Below, in pieces: positions 1 through 8,231 of a stretch of DNA of 33,694 nt. Positions within the stretch are counted from its first letter, which is position 1, and each line of letters starts with the position of its first letter. The notes under the pieces were generated by a model, which saw nothing but the letters and a program-made list of their open reading frames with translations, was not told the origin of the DNA and ran no database searches. Location: assembly GCA_027483505.1 (NCBI GenBank), contig JAIXUP010000062.1, forward strand, positions 128,724 to 162,417, in the 5' to 3' direction. This DNA is from Hyphomicrobiales bacterium (GTDB lineage Bacteria; Pseudomonadota; Alphaproteobacteria; Rhizobiales; Beijerinckiaceae). The position numbers and the translations under genes were made by a program.

Positions 1-320
1 ACCCGCTGGCGACGCTGCCGCAGCATGATCGCTGGACCCATTTCCGCCGCTGGTGGAGCGAGGCGGAGGGGGTCTTGCGCGAGCAGCACATGCAGCTCGA
101 CCATGTCCTGCTGTCGCCCGCGCTGGCCGCGGCCAATCCGGCGCCGCGCATCGATATCATCCGCCGCGGGCAGCCCTACCGGGTCCCGCTCGACCCGCTC
201 AACCCCGACCGCAGCATCGCCATGCTCTCACGCACGGCGGACCGCTATCCCCGGGTCGGCTGGGACAGGCCAAAAGCTTCCGATCACTGCCCTGTCGTGG
301 TGGAGATCACCGTGCCTTGA
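1..320 (+). CDS. Endonuclease/exonuclease/phosphatase family protein, C-terminal part
   Basis: The reading frame is open from the left edge (codons in phase with position 3) to the TGA at 318-320, so this is the last ~105 residues of a gene that begins outside the window. The tail reads LDHVLLSP, then about 55 residues later ASDHCPVVVEI. In this superfamily (exonuclease III, DNase I and sphingomyelinase-like enzymes) the C-terminal SDH carries the catalytic Asp-His pair, and the LDH/xDHxLxSP strand lies before it. The enzyme is therefore probably a metal-dependent phosphodiesterase or nuclease. The visible part does not show whether the substrate is DNA or something else. The segment between the two motifs does not look like classical XthA to me, so I give no symbol. 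Its stop codon overlaps the start of a palindromic repeat. Confidence 0.75.
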   Translation, partial: PLATLPQHDRWTHFRRWWSEAEGVLREQHMQLDHVLLSPALAAANPAPRIDIIRRGQPYRVPLDPLNPDRSIAMLSRTADRYPRVGWDRPKASDHCPVVVEITVP

Positions 321-365
321 GCATGCTGCGAAAAGTGGCAACGGTTTTTCGCCGGAAACATGCTC
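319..365. repeat. Palindromic intergenic repeat (REP-like)
   Basis: Outer arms GAGCATG (319-325) and CATGCTC (359-365) are exact inverted copies. Inside them CGAAAA and TTTTCG form a second inverted pair around a short centre, so the element can fold as one interrupted hairpin. It begins in the stop codon of the upstream gene. From memory, elements of the form GAGCATG...CGAAAAGTGG...TTTTCG...CATGCTC are scattered through Rhizobiales genomes. That is recollection, not a search result. It could also serve as a transcript 3' end for the upstream gene. Confidence 0.7.
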
Positions 366-493
366 CAAGTCATGATCTATGGTCCGGTGACCGGCGCATG
401 TCCGGCACGGTGTCCCGCATGTTTTGTCTGGCAAGCATCGGCGCGATCCGGTAACCCGGACATGGGGGACAGGTTGACCGGGGAGTTCTGCGC

Positions 494-1396
494 ATGACCC
501 GCCGCTTTTTCACGCTGGATGTCTTCACCGCAAACGCGCTCGCAGGCAATCCGCTCGCGGTGGTGCTCGACAGCGAGGGGCTCAACGACCACGCGATGCA
601 GGCCATCGCGCGCGAGTTCAACCTTTCGGAAACGGTCTTTGTCTCTCCGCCGGTGGACGCGAAGTCGCGCGCCTCGCTGAGGATCTTCACACCCGGGCGC
701 GAACTGCCCTTCGCCGGTCATCCCACTGTCGGGACCGCCGTTCTGCTGGCGATCCGCGACCATGGCGGCCAGCATGGCCATGTCGCCTTCGACCTTGAAG
801 AAAAGGTCGGGCTGGTGCCGTGCTCGGTGGAGGTCATCCATGACGGTCTCGGGCGCGCTGTCTTCACCCTGCCGAGGCTCCCGGAGATGATCGGCGACGC
901 GGCCCATGATCTCGCGCTGGCGCAGGCCATCTCCCTGAAGCCGGGCGATGTCGGCCTGGGCAGGCACAGGCCCGGCGTGTTTTCGGCTGGGGTCGGCTTC
1001 ACGACGATTCCGGTCAGGGGCCGGGATGCGCTGGCGCGCGCACGGCCGGACATCGCCCACTGGAGCGGGATCAAACCGGCGGACCATGCCAACGCTTTTG
1101 TCTATACATCGGAGACGTCGGATGCGGGCCATGCCTACAGGGCGCGGATGTTCGCTCCCGGTCTCGGCGTCGGCGAGGACCCGGCCACAGGATCGGCGGT
1201 CGCCGCCTTCGCGGGCGCGATCATGGCCTTCGACGCGCCCGACGATGGCGAACACCGGCTGACCATCGAGCAGGGCTACGAGATGGGCCGTCCAAGCCAG
1301 ATCGACCTGCATCTCACGGTCAGCGGCGGCGAACTGGTCAAGGCCGCGATCGGCGGTTCGGCGGTCCTGATCAGCGAAGGGCAGCTGCATCTGTGA
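494..1396 (+). CDS. PhzF family isomerase
   Basis: This 300-residue protein has the family length and hallmarks of PhzF-like enzymes, which have a diaminopimelate epimerase-type fold made of two similar halves. The N-terminus has DVFTANALAGNPLAVV. NLSETVFV at about residues 43-50 contains Glu46, the expected general acid/base. GRELPFAGHPTVGTA (about 68-82) and GEDPATGSAVAAF in the second half are the paired family motifs. PhzF itself isomerises trans-2,3-dihydro-3-hydroxyanthranilate in phenazine synthesis, but there are no phenazine genes here. The real substrate is unknown, and most family members are generic isomerases. The ATG at 494 is supported by GGGGAG eight bases upstream. The stop codon overlaps the GTG start of the NUDIX gene by four bases, so the two genes are probably co-translated. 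Confidence 0.9.
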   Translation: MTRRFFTLDVFTANALAGNPLAVVLDSEGLNDHAMQAIAREFNLSETVFVSPPVDAKSRASLRIFTPGRELPFAGHPTVGTAVLLAIRDHGGQHGHVAFDLEEKVGLVPCSVEVIHDGLGRAVFTLPRLPEMIGDAAHDLALAQAISLKPGDVGLGRHRPGVFSAGVGFTTIPVRGRDALARARPDIAHWSGIKPADHANAFVYTSETSDAGHAYRARMFAPGLGVGEDPATGSAVAAFAGAIMAFDAPDDGEHRLTIEQGYEMGRPSQIDLHLTVSGGELVKAAIGGSAVLISEGQLHL

Positions 1397-2118
1397 GCGG
1401 GAAAGACGGGAGCATCATCCCGATCGCGCATGTCGAGGCGCGTCTGGTGTCGTTTGATTGGCCCTTCAGGGTCGAGCGCAAGGCGGATATCGCGGCGCAC
1501 TGGGCCGGGCTGACGGCCAGCAAGCCCGCCATGTTCAACGGCCAGGTGCTGCTGCAATGCCGGGGCACGGTCGAGGGCAGGCGCTTTGTCGCCGACTATT
1601 TCCAGACCGACTACGCCAGTTTCATCGCCTGGAGCCGCTGGGGCTTTCCGGCGACAAATGGCGCCCTGATCCGCAACGGCTTCGCGATGGGCGCGCTCCG
1701 CAGCCGCGACGGCGCCTTCCTGATGGGGGTGATGGGCGCCCACACCGCCAATGCCGGCCGCATCTACTTTGCCGCCGGAACGCCCGACCCGAGCGACGTG
1801 ACCGCCGACGGCAAGGTCGACCTCGCCGGCTCGCTGATCAGGGAACTCGAAGAGGAAACCGGACTTGCGCGCGGCGAGGTGACAGTTGGCGACGACTGGC
1901 GCATTGTGCCGAGCGACGAACGCGTGGCCTTCATGCGTGATGTTCTGATCGACCTGCCCGCCACCGAAGCGCGCGCCCTGATCCGCGATCGCCTTGCCAG
2001 GCAGACCGAACCCGAGCTGTCCGACATCATGATTGCCCGCTCCGAAGCCGACATCGACACCGACCGCATGCCAATGTTCATGCAGACATTCCTCAAGGAC
2101 GCCTTTTCCAAGCGCTGA
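1393..2118 (+). CDS. NUDIX hydrolase with degenerate first half of the NUDIX box
   Basis: This 241-residue protein starts at a GTG that overlaps the stop of the PhzF-like gene (GTGA), which suggests translational coupling. RELEEETGL, in the segment around 1840-1870, is the core REuxEExGu of the NUDIX box and provides the metal ligands for cleaving nucleoside-diphosphate-linked compounds. The upstream part of the canonical box (G-x5-E-x7) is not kept: the expected Gly and Glu positions are both Val. It is preceded by GTPDPSDV, which sits where the substrate-binding strand of the fold would be. The substrate cannot be predicted. The gene ends 10 bases before the start of the M3 peptidase, so the three genes may form one operon. 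Confidence 0.8.
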   Translation: MSGKDGSIIPIAHVEARLVSFDWPFRVERKADIAAHWAGLTASKPAMFNGQVLLQCRGTVEGRRFVADYFQTDYASFIAWSRWGFPATNGALIRNGFAMGALRSRDGAFLMGVMGAHTANAGRIYFAAGTPDPSDVTADGKVDLAGSLIRELEEETGLARGEVTVGDDWRIVPSDERVAFMRDVLIDLPATEARALIRDRLARQTEPELSDIMIARSEADIDTDRMPMFMQTFLKDAFSKR

Positions 2119-2128
2119 AGGTCCGATC

Positions 2129-4186
2129 ATGCCAGCCCTGCCCGCCAACAATCCGTTTGCCACCCCCTGGACGACTCCGTTTGGGCTACCGCCCTTCGCC
2201 GAGATCCAGCCGGAGCACATCGGGCCAGCCCTGCACGCCGCTTTGGCCGAGCATATGGCCGAGATCGAGGCGATCGCACGCGAGACGGCGCCGGTCACCG
2301 TCGCCAACGTCATCGACGCGCTTGAACGCGCCGGCCATAACCTCAACCGTGCGGCCGGCGTGTTCTACAATCTCTCCGGCGCGGACACCAATGACGCCCT
2401 GCAGGAGATCGAGCGCGAGATGGCGCCGGTCATGTCGCGGCACTGGTCGGCCATCGGCATGAACCCGGCCCTGTTTGCCCGGGTCGATGCGCTCCATGCG
2501 AGACGGGTCGAGATCGACATGACGCCTGAGCAGGCGCGGGTTCTCGAGCTGACCTGGAAAGGTTTCGTGCGCTCCGGCGCCAAGCTCGGCGAAGCGGACA
2601 AGACCCGGCTCAAGGCGATCAACGAGCGGCTGTCGGTGCTGGGCACGCAGTTCTCGCAGAACGTGCTCAAGGACGAGGCCAGCTTCGCCCTGATCCTGGA
2701 TGGCGAGGATGACCTGGCCGGCCTGCCGGATTTCCTAAAGCAGGCGATGGCCAAGGCGGCGGAAGATCACGGCCACAAGGGCAAGCATGCGGTGACCCTG
2801 CCGCGCTCGATCGTCGAACCCTTCCTGACCTTCTCCAGCCGCAGGGATCTGCGCGAGAAGGTGCGCAAGGCCTGGGATGCGCGCGGCGCAAATGGCGGGG
2901 AGACCGACAATGCCGCGATCGTGGCCGAAACCGTGCGCCTGCGCGCCGAGAAGGCCAGGCTGCTGGGCTATGGGAGCTACGCCGCCTTCAAGCTCGACGA
3001 CAGCATGGCCAAGACCCCGGCCGCCGTGCGCGAACTGCTGGAACTGGTCTGGGCGCCCGCCAAACGACGGGCGGCGCAGGAGGCGGCTGACCTTGCTTCG
3101 CTTGCCCGTTCGGAAGGCCAGAACCACCCGATCGCGACCTGGGACTGGCACTACTACGCCGAGAAAGTGCGCAGCGCCCGGTTTGCGCTCGATGAAGGCA
3201 CCCTCAAGCCCTATCTCCAGCTTGACCGCATCATCGACGCGTCTTTCGATTGCGCCAGCAAGCTGTTCGGGCTGGTGTTCACGCCGCGCCCGGACCTCAC
3301 CGGCTACCACCCTGATGTGCGCATCTGGGAGGTCAGCGAGGCCGGCGGGCGGCATATCGGCGTGTTCATCGGCGACTATTTTGCCCGCGCCTCGAAGCGG
3401 TCGGGGGCATGGATGAGCGCCTATCGCGGACAGGACAGGCTCGACGGCGAGGTTCGCCCGATCATCGTCAATGTCTGCAATTTCGCAAAGCCGGCTGCCG
3501 GACAGCCTGCCCTGCTGTCGCTCGATGACGCGCGCACGCTGTTCCACGAGTTCGGACACGCGCTGCATGGCCTGCTCTCCGATGTCGTCTATCCGTCCGT
3601 CTCGGGCACATCCGTGTCGCGCGACTTCGTCGAGTTGCCGTCGCAATTGTACGAGCACTGGTTCACCACACGCGAGGTGATGCGCAAATACTGCCTCCAT
3701 GCCGGCACCGGCGAGCCGATCCCCGAGGAGCTGATGGACAAGGTCAAGGCCGCGCAGACCTTCAACCAGGGCTTCGGCACCATCGAATACACCTCATCGG
3801 CGCTGGTCGACCTGGCGTTCCACGAACTCGGCGAGCCAGAGGGGATCGATCCGATCGCCTTTCAGGCTGCCGAACTTGCCCGCATCGGCATGCCGGCGGA
3901 AATCGGCATGCGCCACAAGACGCCGCATTTCGCACATGTCTTTGCCGGCGATGGCTATTCCGCAGGCTATTACAGCTATCTGTGGAGCGAGGTGATGGAT
4001 GCCGACGCCTTCGACGCCTTCACTGACACCGGCAACGTCTTCGATCCCGCGACAGCAGCCAGGCTGAAGCGCTTCATCTACTCGGCCGGCAACTCGCGTG
4101 ATCCGGCCGAGCTCTACACCGCGTTCCGGGGCCGCATGCCGACGCCGGAAGCGCTGCTGGACAAGCGCGGACTGGCGCACGTCTGA
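2129..4186 (+). CDS. M3 family metallopeptidase (oligopeptidase A / peptidyl-dipeptidase Dcp type)
   Basis: This 685-residue protein has the usual length of the bacterial thimet-oligopeptidase family. The frame stays open upstream, but the ATG at 2129 gives the expected beginning (MPALPANNPFATPW) and lies 10 bases after the NUDIX stop. The zinc site HEFGH is at residues 473-477, with the third ligand Glu502 in FVELPSQLYEHW. The HEXXH to Glu spacing is typical of M3. The late GDGYSAGYYSYLWSEV segment is also a family signature, with the Tyr residues that stabilise the transition state. These are cytoplasmic enzymes that trim short peptides left by ATP-dependent proteases. There is no signal peptide here. 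I cannot tell the Dcp (dipeptide-releasing) and PrlC (oligopeptidase) activities apart with certainty; the FATPW start and the length favour Dcp. Confidence 0.93.
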   Translation: MPALPANNPFATPWTTPFGLPPFAEIQPEHIGPALHAALAEHMAEIEAIARETAPVTVANVIDALERAGHNLNRAAGVFYNLSGADTNDALQEIEREMAPVMSRHWSAIGMNPALFARVDALHARRVEIDMTPEQARVLELTWKGFVRSGAKLGEADKTRLKAINERLSVLGTQFSQNVLKDEASFALILDGEDDLAGLPDFLKQAMAKAAEDHGHKGKHAVTLPRSIVEPFLTFSSRRDLREKVRKAWDARGANGGETDNAAIVAETVRLRAEKARLLGYGSYAAFKLDDSMAKTPAAVRELLELVWAPAKRRAAQEAADLASLARSEGQNHPIATWDWHYYAEKVRSARFALDEGTLKPYLQLDRIIDASFDCASKLFGLVFTPRPDLTGYHPDVRIWEVSEAGGRHIGVFIGDYFARASKRSGAWMSAYRGQDRLDGEVRPIIVNVCNFAKPAAGQPALLSLDDARTLFHEFGHALHGLLSDVVYPSVSGTSVSRDFVELPSQLYEHWFTTREVMRKYCLHAGTGEPIPEELMDKVKAAQTFNQGFGTIEYTSSALVDLAFHELGEPEGIDPIAFQAAELARIGMPAEIGMRHKTPHFAHVFAGDGYSAGYYSYLWSEVMDADAFDAFTDTGNVFDPATAARLKRFIYSAGNSRDPAELYTAFRGRMPTPEALLDKRGLAHV

Positions 4187-4209
4187 GGCCCGGCCCTCAG
4201 CCGGGCTCA
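4184..4209. terminator. Hairpin between convergent genes, possible bidirectional terminator
   Basis: TGAG-g-CCCGGC (4184-4194) pairs with GCCGGGCTCA (4200-4209) around a five-base loop: 10 pairs with one bulged G. The stop codons of the M3 peptidase (+) and of the RraA-like gene (-) both lie within the stem. No U-tract follows on either strand, so a classical intrinsic terminator is not proven. Confidence 0.45.
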
Positions 4210-4854
4210 GAACACCCGGTGCTGCATGTAGGCCTCCTGCGGGTCAGCGCCCGCACGGATGGCTTTCATCATGCCGCCCTCGGCGGCCATCTTGGCCTCT
4301 GCGGCGACAAGCACCTCCTCGATCTCCGCTCCGGGGATGAGCACGATGCCGTCGCGGTCGGCGAGCACGAAATCGCCCGGGCGGACCACGCTGGAGCCGA
4401 AGATGATCTCCTCGTCGAATGCATCGGCCCGCCAGCTGCCGACGATGTCGATCGGGGAATAGTAGCGGCAGAAAACCGGGAAATCCTGGTTGACGATGTC
4501 CTGAGCGTCCCGGCATCCGCCATCAACGATATAGCCGCGTGCGCCCTTGATCTTGAGGGCCTCGGCGGACAGACCGCCCATCAGCGCGCGGATGTCGTCC
4601 TGTGGCTGGCAGATCAGCACATGGCCCGGCCTGGCCTTCGACAGCACGCCGGCCCACTGGTAGAGCGAGTCATGCTGGCTGAGGGTCGGATCAGGCCGCC
4701 CGCGCACGGTCATCACCGGTCCGGCGCATTTCATGGCGGGTTCGATCCCGCGCACATGGCGGGGCAGCACGCGCGGCGGCGTGCCCCGGTTGCGCATGAC
4801 ATCGTAGATGACGCTGGAATGGCAGCGATGCAGTCGGTCGGCGAGTGTTGTCAT
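4207..4854 (-). CDS. RraA family protein (HMG/CHA aldolase-like)
   Basis: This 215-residue protein belongs to the RraA / 4-hydroxy-4-methyl-2-oxoglutarate aldolase superfamily. The visible signature is the glycine-rich ARGYIVDGGCRDAQDI stretch. In the aldolases the Arg and Asp of GxxRD bind the oxo-acid and the metal. GDFVLADRDGIVLIP near the C-terminus is the second typical block. The frame runs on upstream into the next gene, but the ATG at 4854 has a strong GGAGGAAA ribosome site directly upstream and gives the standard family beginning. Members cleave pyruvate-derived aldols, or, as E. coli RraA, bind RNase E. With no aromatic-degradation genes nearby the role stays open. It lies 49 bases downstream of the pseudo-protease gene and may share its transcript. 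Confidence 0.85.
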   Translation of the reverse strand: MTTLADRLHRCHSSVIYDVMRNRGTPPRVLPRHVRGIEPAMKCAGPVMTVRGRPDPTLSQHDSLYQWAGVLSKARPGHVLICQPQDDIRALMGGLSAEALKIKGARGYIVDGGCRDAQDIVNQDFPVFCRYYSPIDIVGSWRADAFDEEIIFGSSVVRPGDFVLADRDGIVLIPGAEIEEVLVAAEAKMAAEGGMMKAIRAGADPQEAYMQHRVF

Positions 4855-4903
4855 TGTGTTTCCTCCGCCGCCGATTATGCATCCGGAGACGGGTTTGTCA
4901 GCC

Positions 4904-6301
4904 TTACTGACGACGGGCGCAGCGGATTTCGACCAGCGACGCCGCTGCCGCGTTGACAAGGCGCGGCGAAGGCTCCGCCGCCTGCGCGGGCGCGGCGCCC
5001 GCCGGGGCCAGCGGGACAACCGCATAGCTTGCCTCCGGGACAATGCCGCCGACGATGCGCTGATTGCGCGGCCCCTCGCGCACCAGACCGACAAGCCGGC
5101 CCTGGCCATCCACCACCGGAGCGCCGCCAGGCCCGATCTGGAGCGCGGATGTCACGCGCACTGCGGAACCCGTGGCCTCCCAGCGGCCGGCGGCGACCAT
5201 CACGGCGCGCTGGGCGGCATCCTCCAGCGACAGGGTGAAGACACGCGCCGGCGAGGCAGCGGCGGCGAGCTGCAGGGCAGGCTGATTGAGGCCAGCAACC
5301 GTGAGCGTGACAGCATCGCCCGTGGTGGTGGCTGCGGCCGTATCGACCGGCTGGCCGTTGATGGTCGGGCTGGCGCAGGAGGCCAGTGCAGCCCGGCTGG
5401 TGATGACACGACCGCCGCCAAGGCTCGCTCCGGAGATCGCATGGCGCGCTTCTGCGACGCGCGGCCCCGGCTGGATCAGGGCCGGCGTGGGCGCAGCCGG
5501 TCCGGCTGCGGGGGCACGTGAGGGATTGACCGCAACATCGGTGCCGGGGAAGGGCTCGAAGGTGTTGGCGATGGCAATCATGATCCGGTCGAGCGTGACC
5601 GCCTGATCGGCGGGATAGCGGAAGGTGTAGCCACGCACGCCGCCCGGCCCCTGGGCAAGGCGGGTGTAGAACTTGCGCCCGCCCTCCTCGCCGGAGACCA
5701 CGAACCAGTCAGGGCGCTGCAGGCGATAGGTGACCTTGCGGCCCGGACCATCCTGCCGCATCTGTTCGAACAGGTCGGCGAAGGCCTGCGCCGGCGGCAG
5801 CTTGACGAGTTGCAGCGACACCGCACCATCGGCCCTGCGCCAGACCACGCCGTTGTCGACCGCGATGCGTTGGGTCAGCAGTGCCGCAGGCAGGCCGATC
5901 CGGATGCCGGTTGCCGCATCGTTGATCTCGGCAAAGCGCAGGGCGAGCCGCGCCTCGTCGGCGGCGCGCTTCAGACTGGCGCGTTCGGGCGGAGTCAGGA
6001 TGCCGTCCGCGACACCCCCCGTGCGCCGCTCGAAACCGAGCATCGCATCATAGGTGCGGCGTCCGAATTCTCCGCCGGCGACTCCGTTGAAGTCGCCGCT
6101 CCAGATCAGGTCATTCTGGATGGCCTTGCGTTCAGTCTCGTCAAGACGGTCGAACGCCGCCTTGGACGCGGCCTGGGCAGGATCAAGCGCCGGAGCGGCA
6201 GGCGGATTTGCCGGAGCGGCCGGGCGCTGGGCTTGCGCGAGGGCCAGCGTCGACGTGGCGAGAAGCGACGCGATCACGATGGCGGACATGCTGTGCGGCA
6301 T
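4904..6301 (-). CDS. Secreted protein with peptidoglycan-binding-like region and degenerate trypsin-like domain
   Basis: This 465-residue protein has a clear export signal (residues 1 to about 24, ending ALAQA). Residues about 56-110 resemble a PG_binding_1 domain (IQNDLIWSGDFNGVAGGEFG...TYDAMLGFERR). After an alpha/beta middle region and an Ala/Pro linker (about 255-280), residues about 285-435 look like a chymotrypsin-type serine protease: GGGRVITSRAALASC where the His strand would be, and GPGGAPVVDGQGRLVGLV where GNSGGP normally lies. By this alignment the catalytic Ser is Gly and the His position is not His, so the fold is probably inactive. It likely acts in the periplasm, perhaps in binding cell wall. 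The ATG at 6301 is preceded by AAGGAG at seven bases. A second Met at residue 5 is possible. Confidence 0.7.
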   Translation of the reverse strand: MPHSMSAIVIASLLATSTLALAQAQRPAAPANPPAAPALDPAQAASKAAFDRLDETERKAIQNDLIWSGDFNGVAGGEFGRRTYDAMLGFERRTGGVADGILTPPERASLKRAADEARLALRFAEINDAATGIRIGLPAALLTQRIAVDNGVVWRRADGAVSLQLVKLPPAQAFADLFEQMRQDGPGRKVTYRLQRPDWFVVSGEEGGRKFYTRLAQGPGGVRGYTFRYPADQAVTLDRIMIAIANTFEPFPGTDVAVNPSRAPAAGPAAPTPALIQPGPRVAEARHAISGASLGGGRVITSRAALASCASPTINGQPVDTAAATTTGDAVTLTVAGLNQPALQLAAAASPARVFTLSLEDAAQRAVMVAAGRWEATGSAVRVTSALQIGPGGAPVVDGQGRLVGLVREGPRNQRIVGGIVPEASYAVVPLAPAGAAPAQAAEPSPRLVNAAAASLVEIRCARRQ

Positions 6302-6379
6302 TGCTGCGCTCCTTCACTGACCAGCCTGCGCCGCACTGTCGCAAGCCGCGCCGCGCTTGTCGAGCCGCAGCACCCGCGC

Positions 6380-8056
6380 TCAGAACAGCCCTTCGATGCG
6401 GCCTTGCGCATCGATGTGAATGCGTTCCGCCGCCGGGCTGCGCGGCAGGCCGGGCATGCGCATGATGTCGCCGCAGAGCGCCACGACGAAGCCCGCTCCC
6501 GCCGACAGCGAGATATCCCGCACCGGCACGGTGTGTCCGGAGGGGGCGCCGCGCAGCGTGGGATCGGCGGAGAAGGACATCTGCGTCTTGGCCACGCAGA
6601 TGGGCAGGCGTCCGAAGCCGCCCGCCTCCAGCTCCCTGAGCTTGTCGGCGGCCTTCTGGTCCAGCGCGATGTCGGCTGCGCCATAGATCGACGTGGCGAT
6701 CGTCCTGATCTTGTCGACCAGCGTCATCGTGTCGGCATAGAGCGGTTTGAAGGGCTCGGCCCGCGGGGCCTCCGCCAGAGCCACCACGGCATGGGCCAGT
6801 TCCTCCGCGCCAGCGGAACCGTCGGCCCAGTGCCGGCATATGATCGCCTCGACCCCCAGCGTCTGCCGGCAATAGGTCTGGATCGCCGCGTGCTCGGCCG
6901 GGGTGTCGGACGTGAAGTGATTGATGGCCACCACAACCGGAACGCCGAAGCCGCGCACATTGCGGACATGGCGGCCAAGGTTCACCAGCCCGGCCTTGAG
7001 CGCGTCGATGTTCTCGGTCGACAACTCGTCCCTGCCGAGGCCGCCATGCATCTTCAGCGCCCGCACCGTGGCGACGATCACGGCGGCAGCCGGCTCAAGC
7101 CCGGCCTTGCGGCACTTGATGTTGAAAAACTTCTCGGCCCCCAGATCGGCTCCGAAGCCTGCCTCGGTGACCACATAGTCGGCGAGCTTCATCGCAGCCT
7201 TGGTGGCGATCACCGAATTGCAGCCATGGGCGATGTTGGCAAAGGGCCCGCCATGCACGAAGGCCGGATTGCCTTCGAGCGTCTGCACCAGATTGGGCTG
7301 GATCGCATCCTTGAGCAGCACGGCCATGGCGCCGGGCGCCTTGAGATCAGCCGCCGTGACGCTGGATTTGTCATGGCGCTGGCCGATGACCATCTGGCCC
7401 AGCCGTTGCTCCAGATCGCCGAGGTTCTCGGCCAGGCAGAACACCGCCATGACCTCCGACGCCACGGTGATGTCGAAGCCATCTTCGCGCGGAAAGCCGT
7501 TCTTGGCGCCGCCAAGCGATGAGACGACGGCGCGCAGCGAGCGGTCGTTCATGTCGAGCGCACGGCGCCAGCTCACCCTGCGCTGGTCGAGGCCGAGCCC
7601 GTTGCCCCAATAGATGTGGTTGTCGATCAGGGCCGAGAGCAGGTTGTGCGCCGAGGTAATGGCGTGGAAGTCGCCGGTGAAATGCAGGTTGATCTGCTCC
7701 ATCGGCACGATCTGCGCGTGCCCCCCGCCAGCCGCTCCGCCCTTCACGCCAAAGCACGGACCCAGCGATGGTTCGCGCAGGCAGATCATGGCCGACTTGC
7801 CAATGCGGTTGAGGCCATCGCCAAGGCCGACTGTGGTTGTCGTCTTGCCCTCGCCTGCCGGTGTCGGATTGATCGCGGTGACAAGGATCAGCTTGCCGCC
7901 GGGCCGGGCGGGCCGGGCCGCGATCCAGTCGAGATCGACCTTGGCGATGTGCCGTCCGTGAGGGCTGACCGCATCGGCGGGAATGGCGAGCCTGTCGGCG
8001 ATGCTCTGGATCGGCCGCAGTGTCGCAGCACGGGCGATTTCGATGTCGGTGGGCAT
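6380..8056 (-). CDS. fhs: Formate-tetrahydrofolate ligase
   Basis: This 558-residue protein matches the full length of the family. It joins formate to tetrahydrofolate using ATP to give 10-formyl-THF, feeding one-carbon metabolism in the cytoplasm. The P-loop TPAGEGKT lies at residues 65-72 and is followed by [35 protein letters not shown] and [20 protein letters not shown] are conserved blocks that I recognise from this enzyme. The start ATG at 8056 gives the usual beginning ([16 protein letters not shown]). The ribosome site is weak. No folD or other folate gene is next to it. It is transcribed in the same direction as the pseudo-protease gene, which starts 78 bases downstream. In aerobic alphaproteobacteria this enzyme often supplies formyl-THF for purine synthesis or recycles formate. 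Confidence 0.96.
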   Translation of the reverse strand: MPTDIEIARAATLRPIQSIADRLAIPADAVSPHGRHIAKVDLDWIAARPARPGGKLILVTAINPTPAGEGKTTTTVGLGDGLNRIGKSAMICLREPSLGPCFGVKGGAAGGGHAQIVPMEQINLHFTGDFHAITSAHNLLSALIDNHIYWGNGLGLDQRRVSWRRALDMNDRSLRAVVSSLGGAKNGFPREDGFDITVASEVMAVFCLAENLGDLEQRLGQMVIGQRHDKSSVTAADLKAPGAMAVLLKDAIQPNLVQTLEGNPAFVHGGPFANIAHGCNSVIATKAAMKLADYVVTEAGFGADLGAEKFFNIKCRKAGLEPAAAVIVATVRALKMHGGLGRDELSTENIDALKAGLVNLGRHVRNVRGFGVPVVVAINHFTSDTPAEHAAIQTYCRQTLGVEAIICRHWADGSAGAEELAHAVVALAEAPRAEPFKPLYADTMTLVDKIRTIATSIYGAADIALDQKAADKLRELEAGGFGRLPICVAKTQMSFSADPTLRGAPSGHTVPVRDISLSAGAGFVVALCGDIMRMPGLPRSPAAERIHIDAQGRIEGLF

Positions 8057-8231
8057 GAGGTCCGTCCGGTGGTCAACTCCGACATAGCTAGAAGCCGCGC
8101 GTCATGGTGCAAGCCTCGGCTGTGAAATGACAGTGGATGGCAGCCCGGCTTGACCGGGCGCGCCGCGCCGATAAGCTGCTGGCTCGCGGATTGCATGGCC
8201 GTCCCCAACCCTTAACCAAGGATACCGCACC

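Noticed and set aside
494..1396. Phenazine biosynthesis because of a PhzF-like protein
   Set aside because: No other phz genes are present; most PhzF-family members outside phenazine clusters have other substrates.
5810..7522. Plus-strand frame of 570 codons opposite the pseudo-protease and fhs genes
   Set aside because: It spans two clear minus-strand genes and their gap; the sequence is compositionally a shadow frame.
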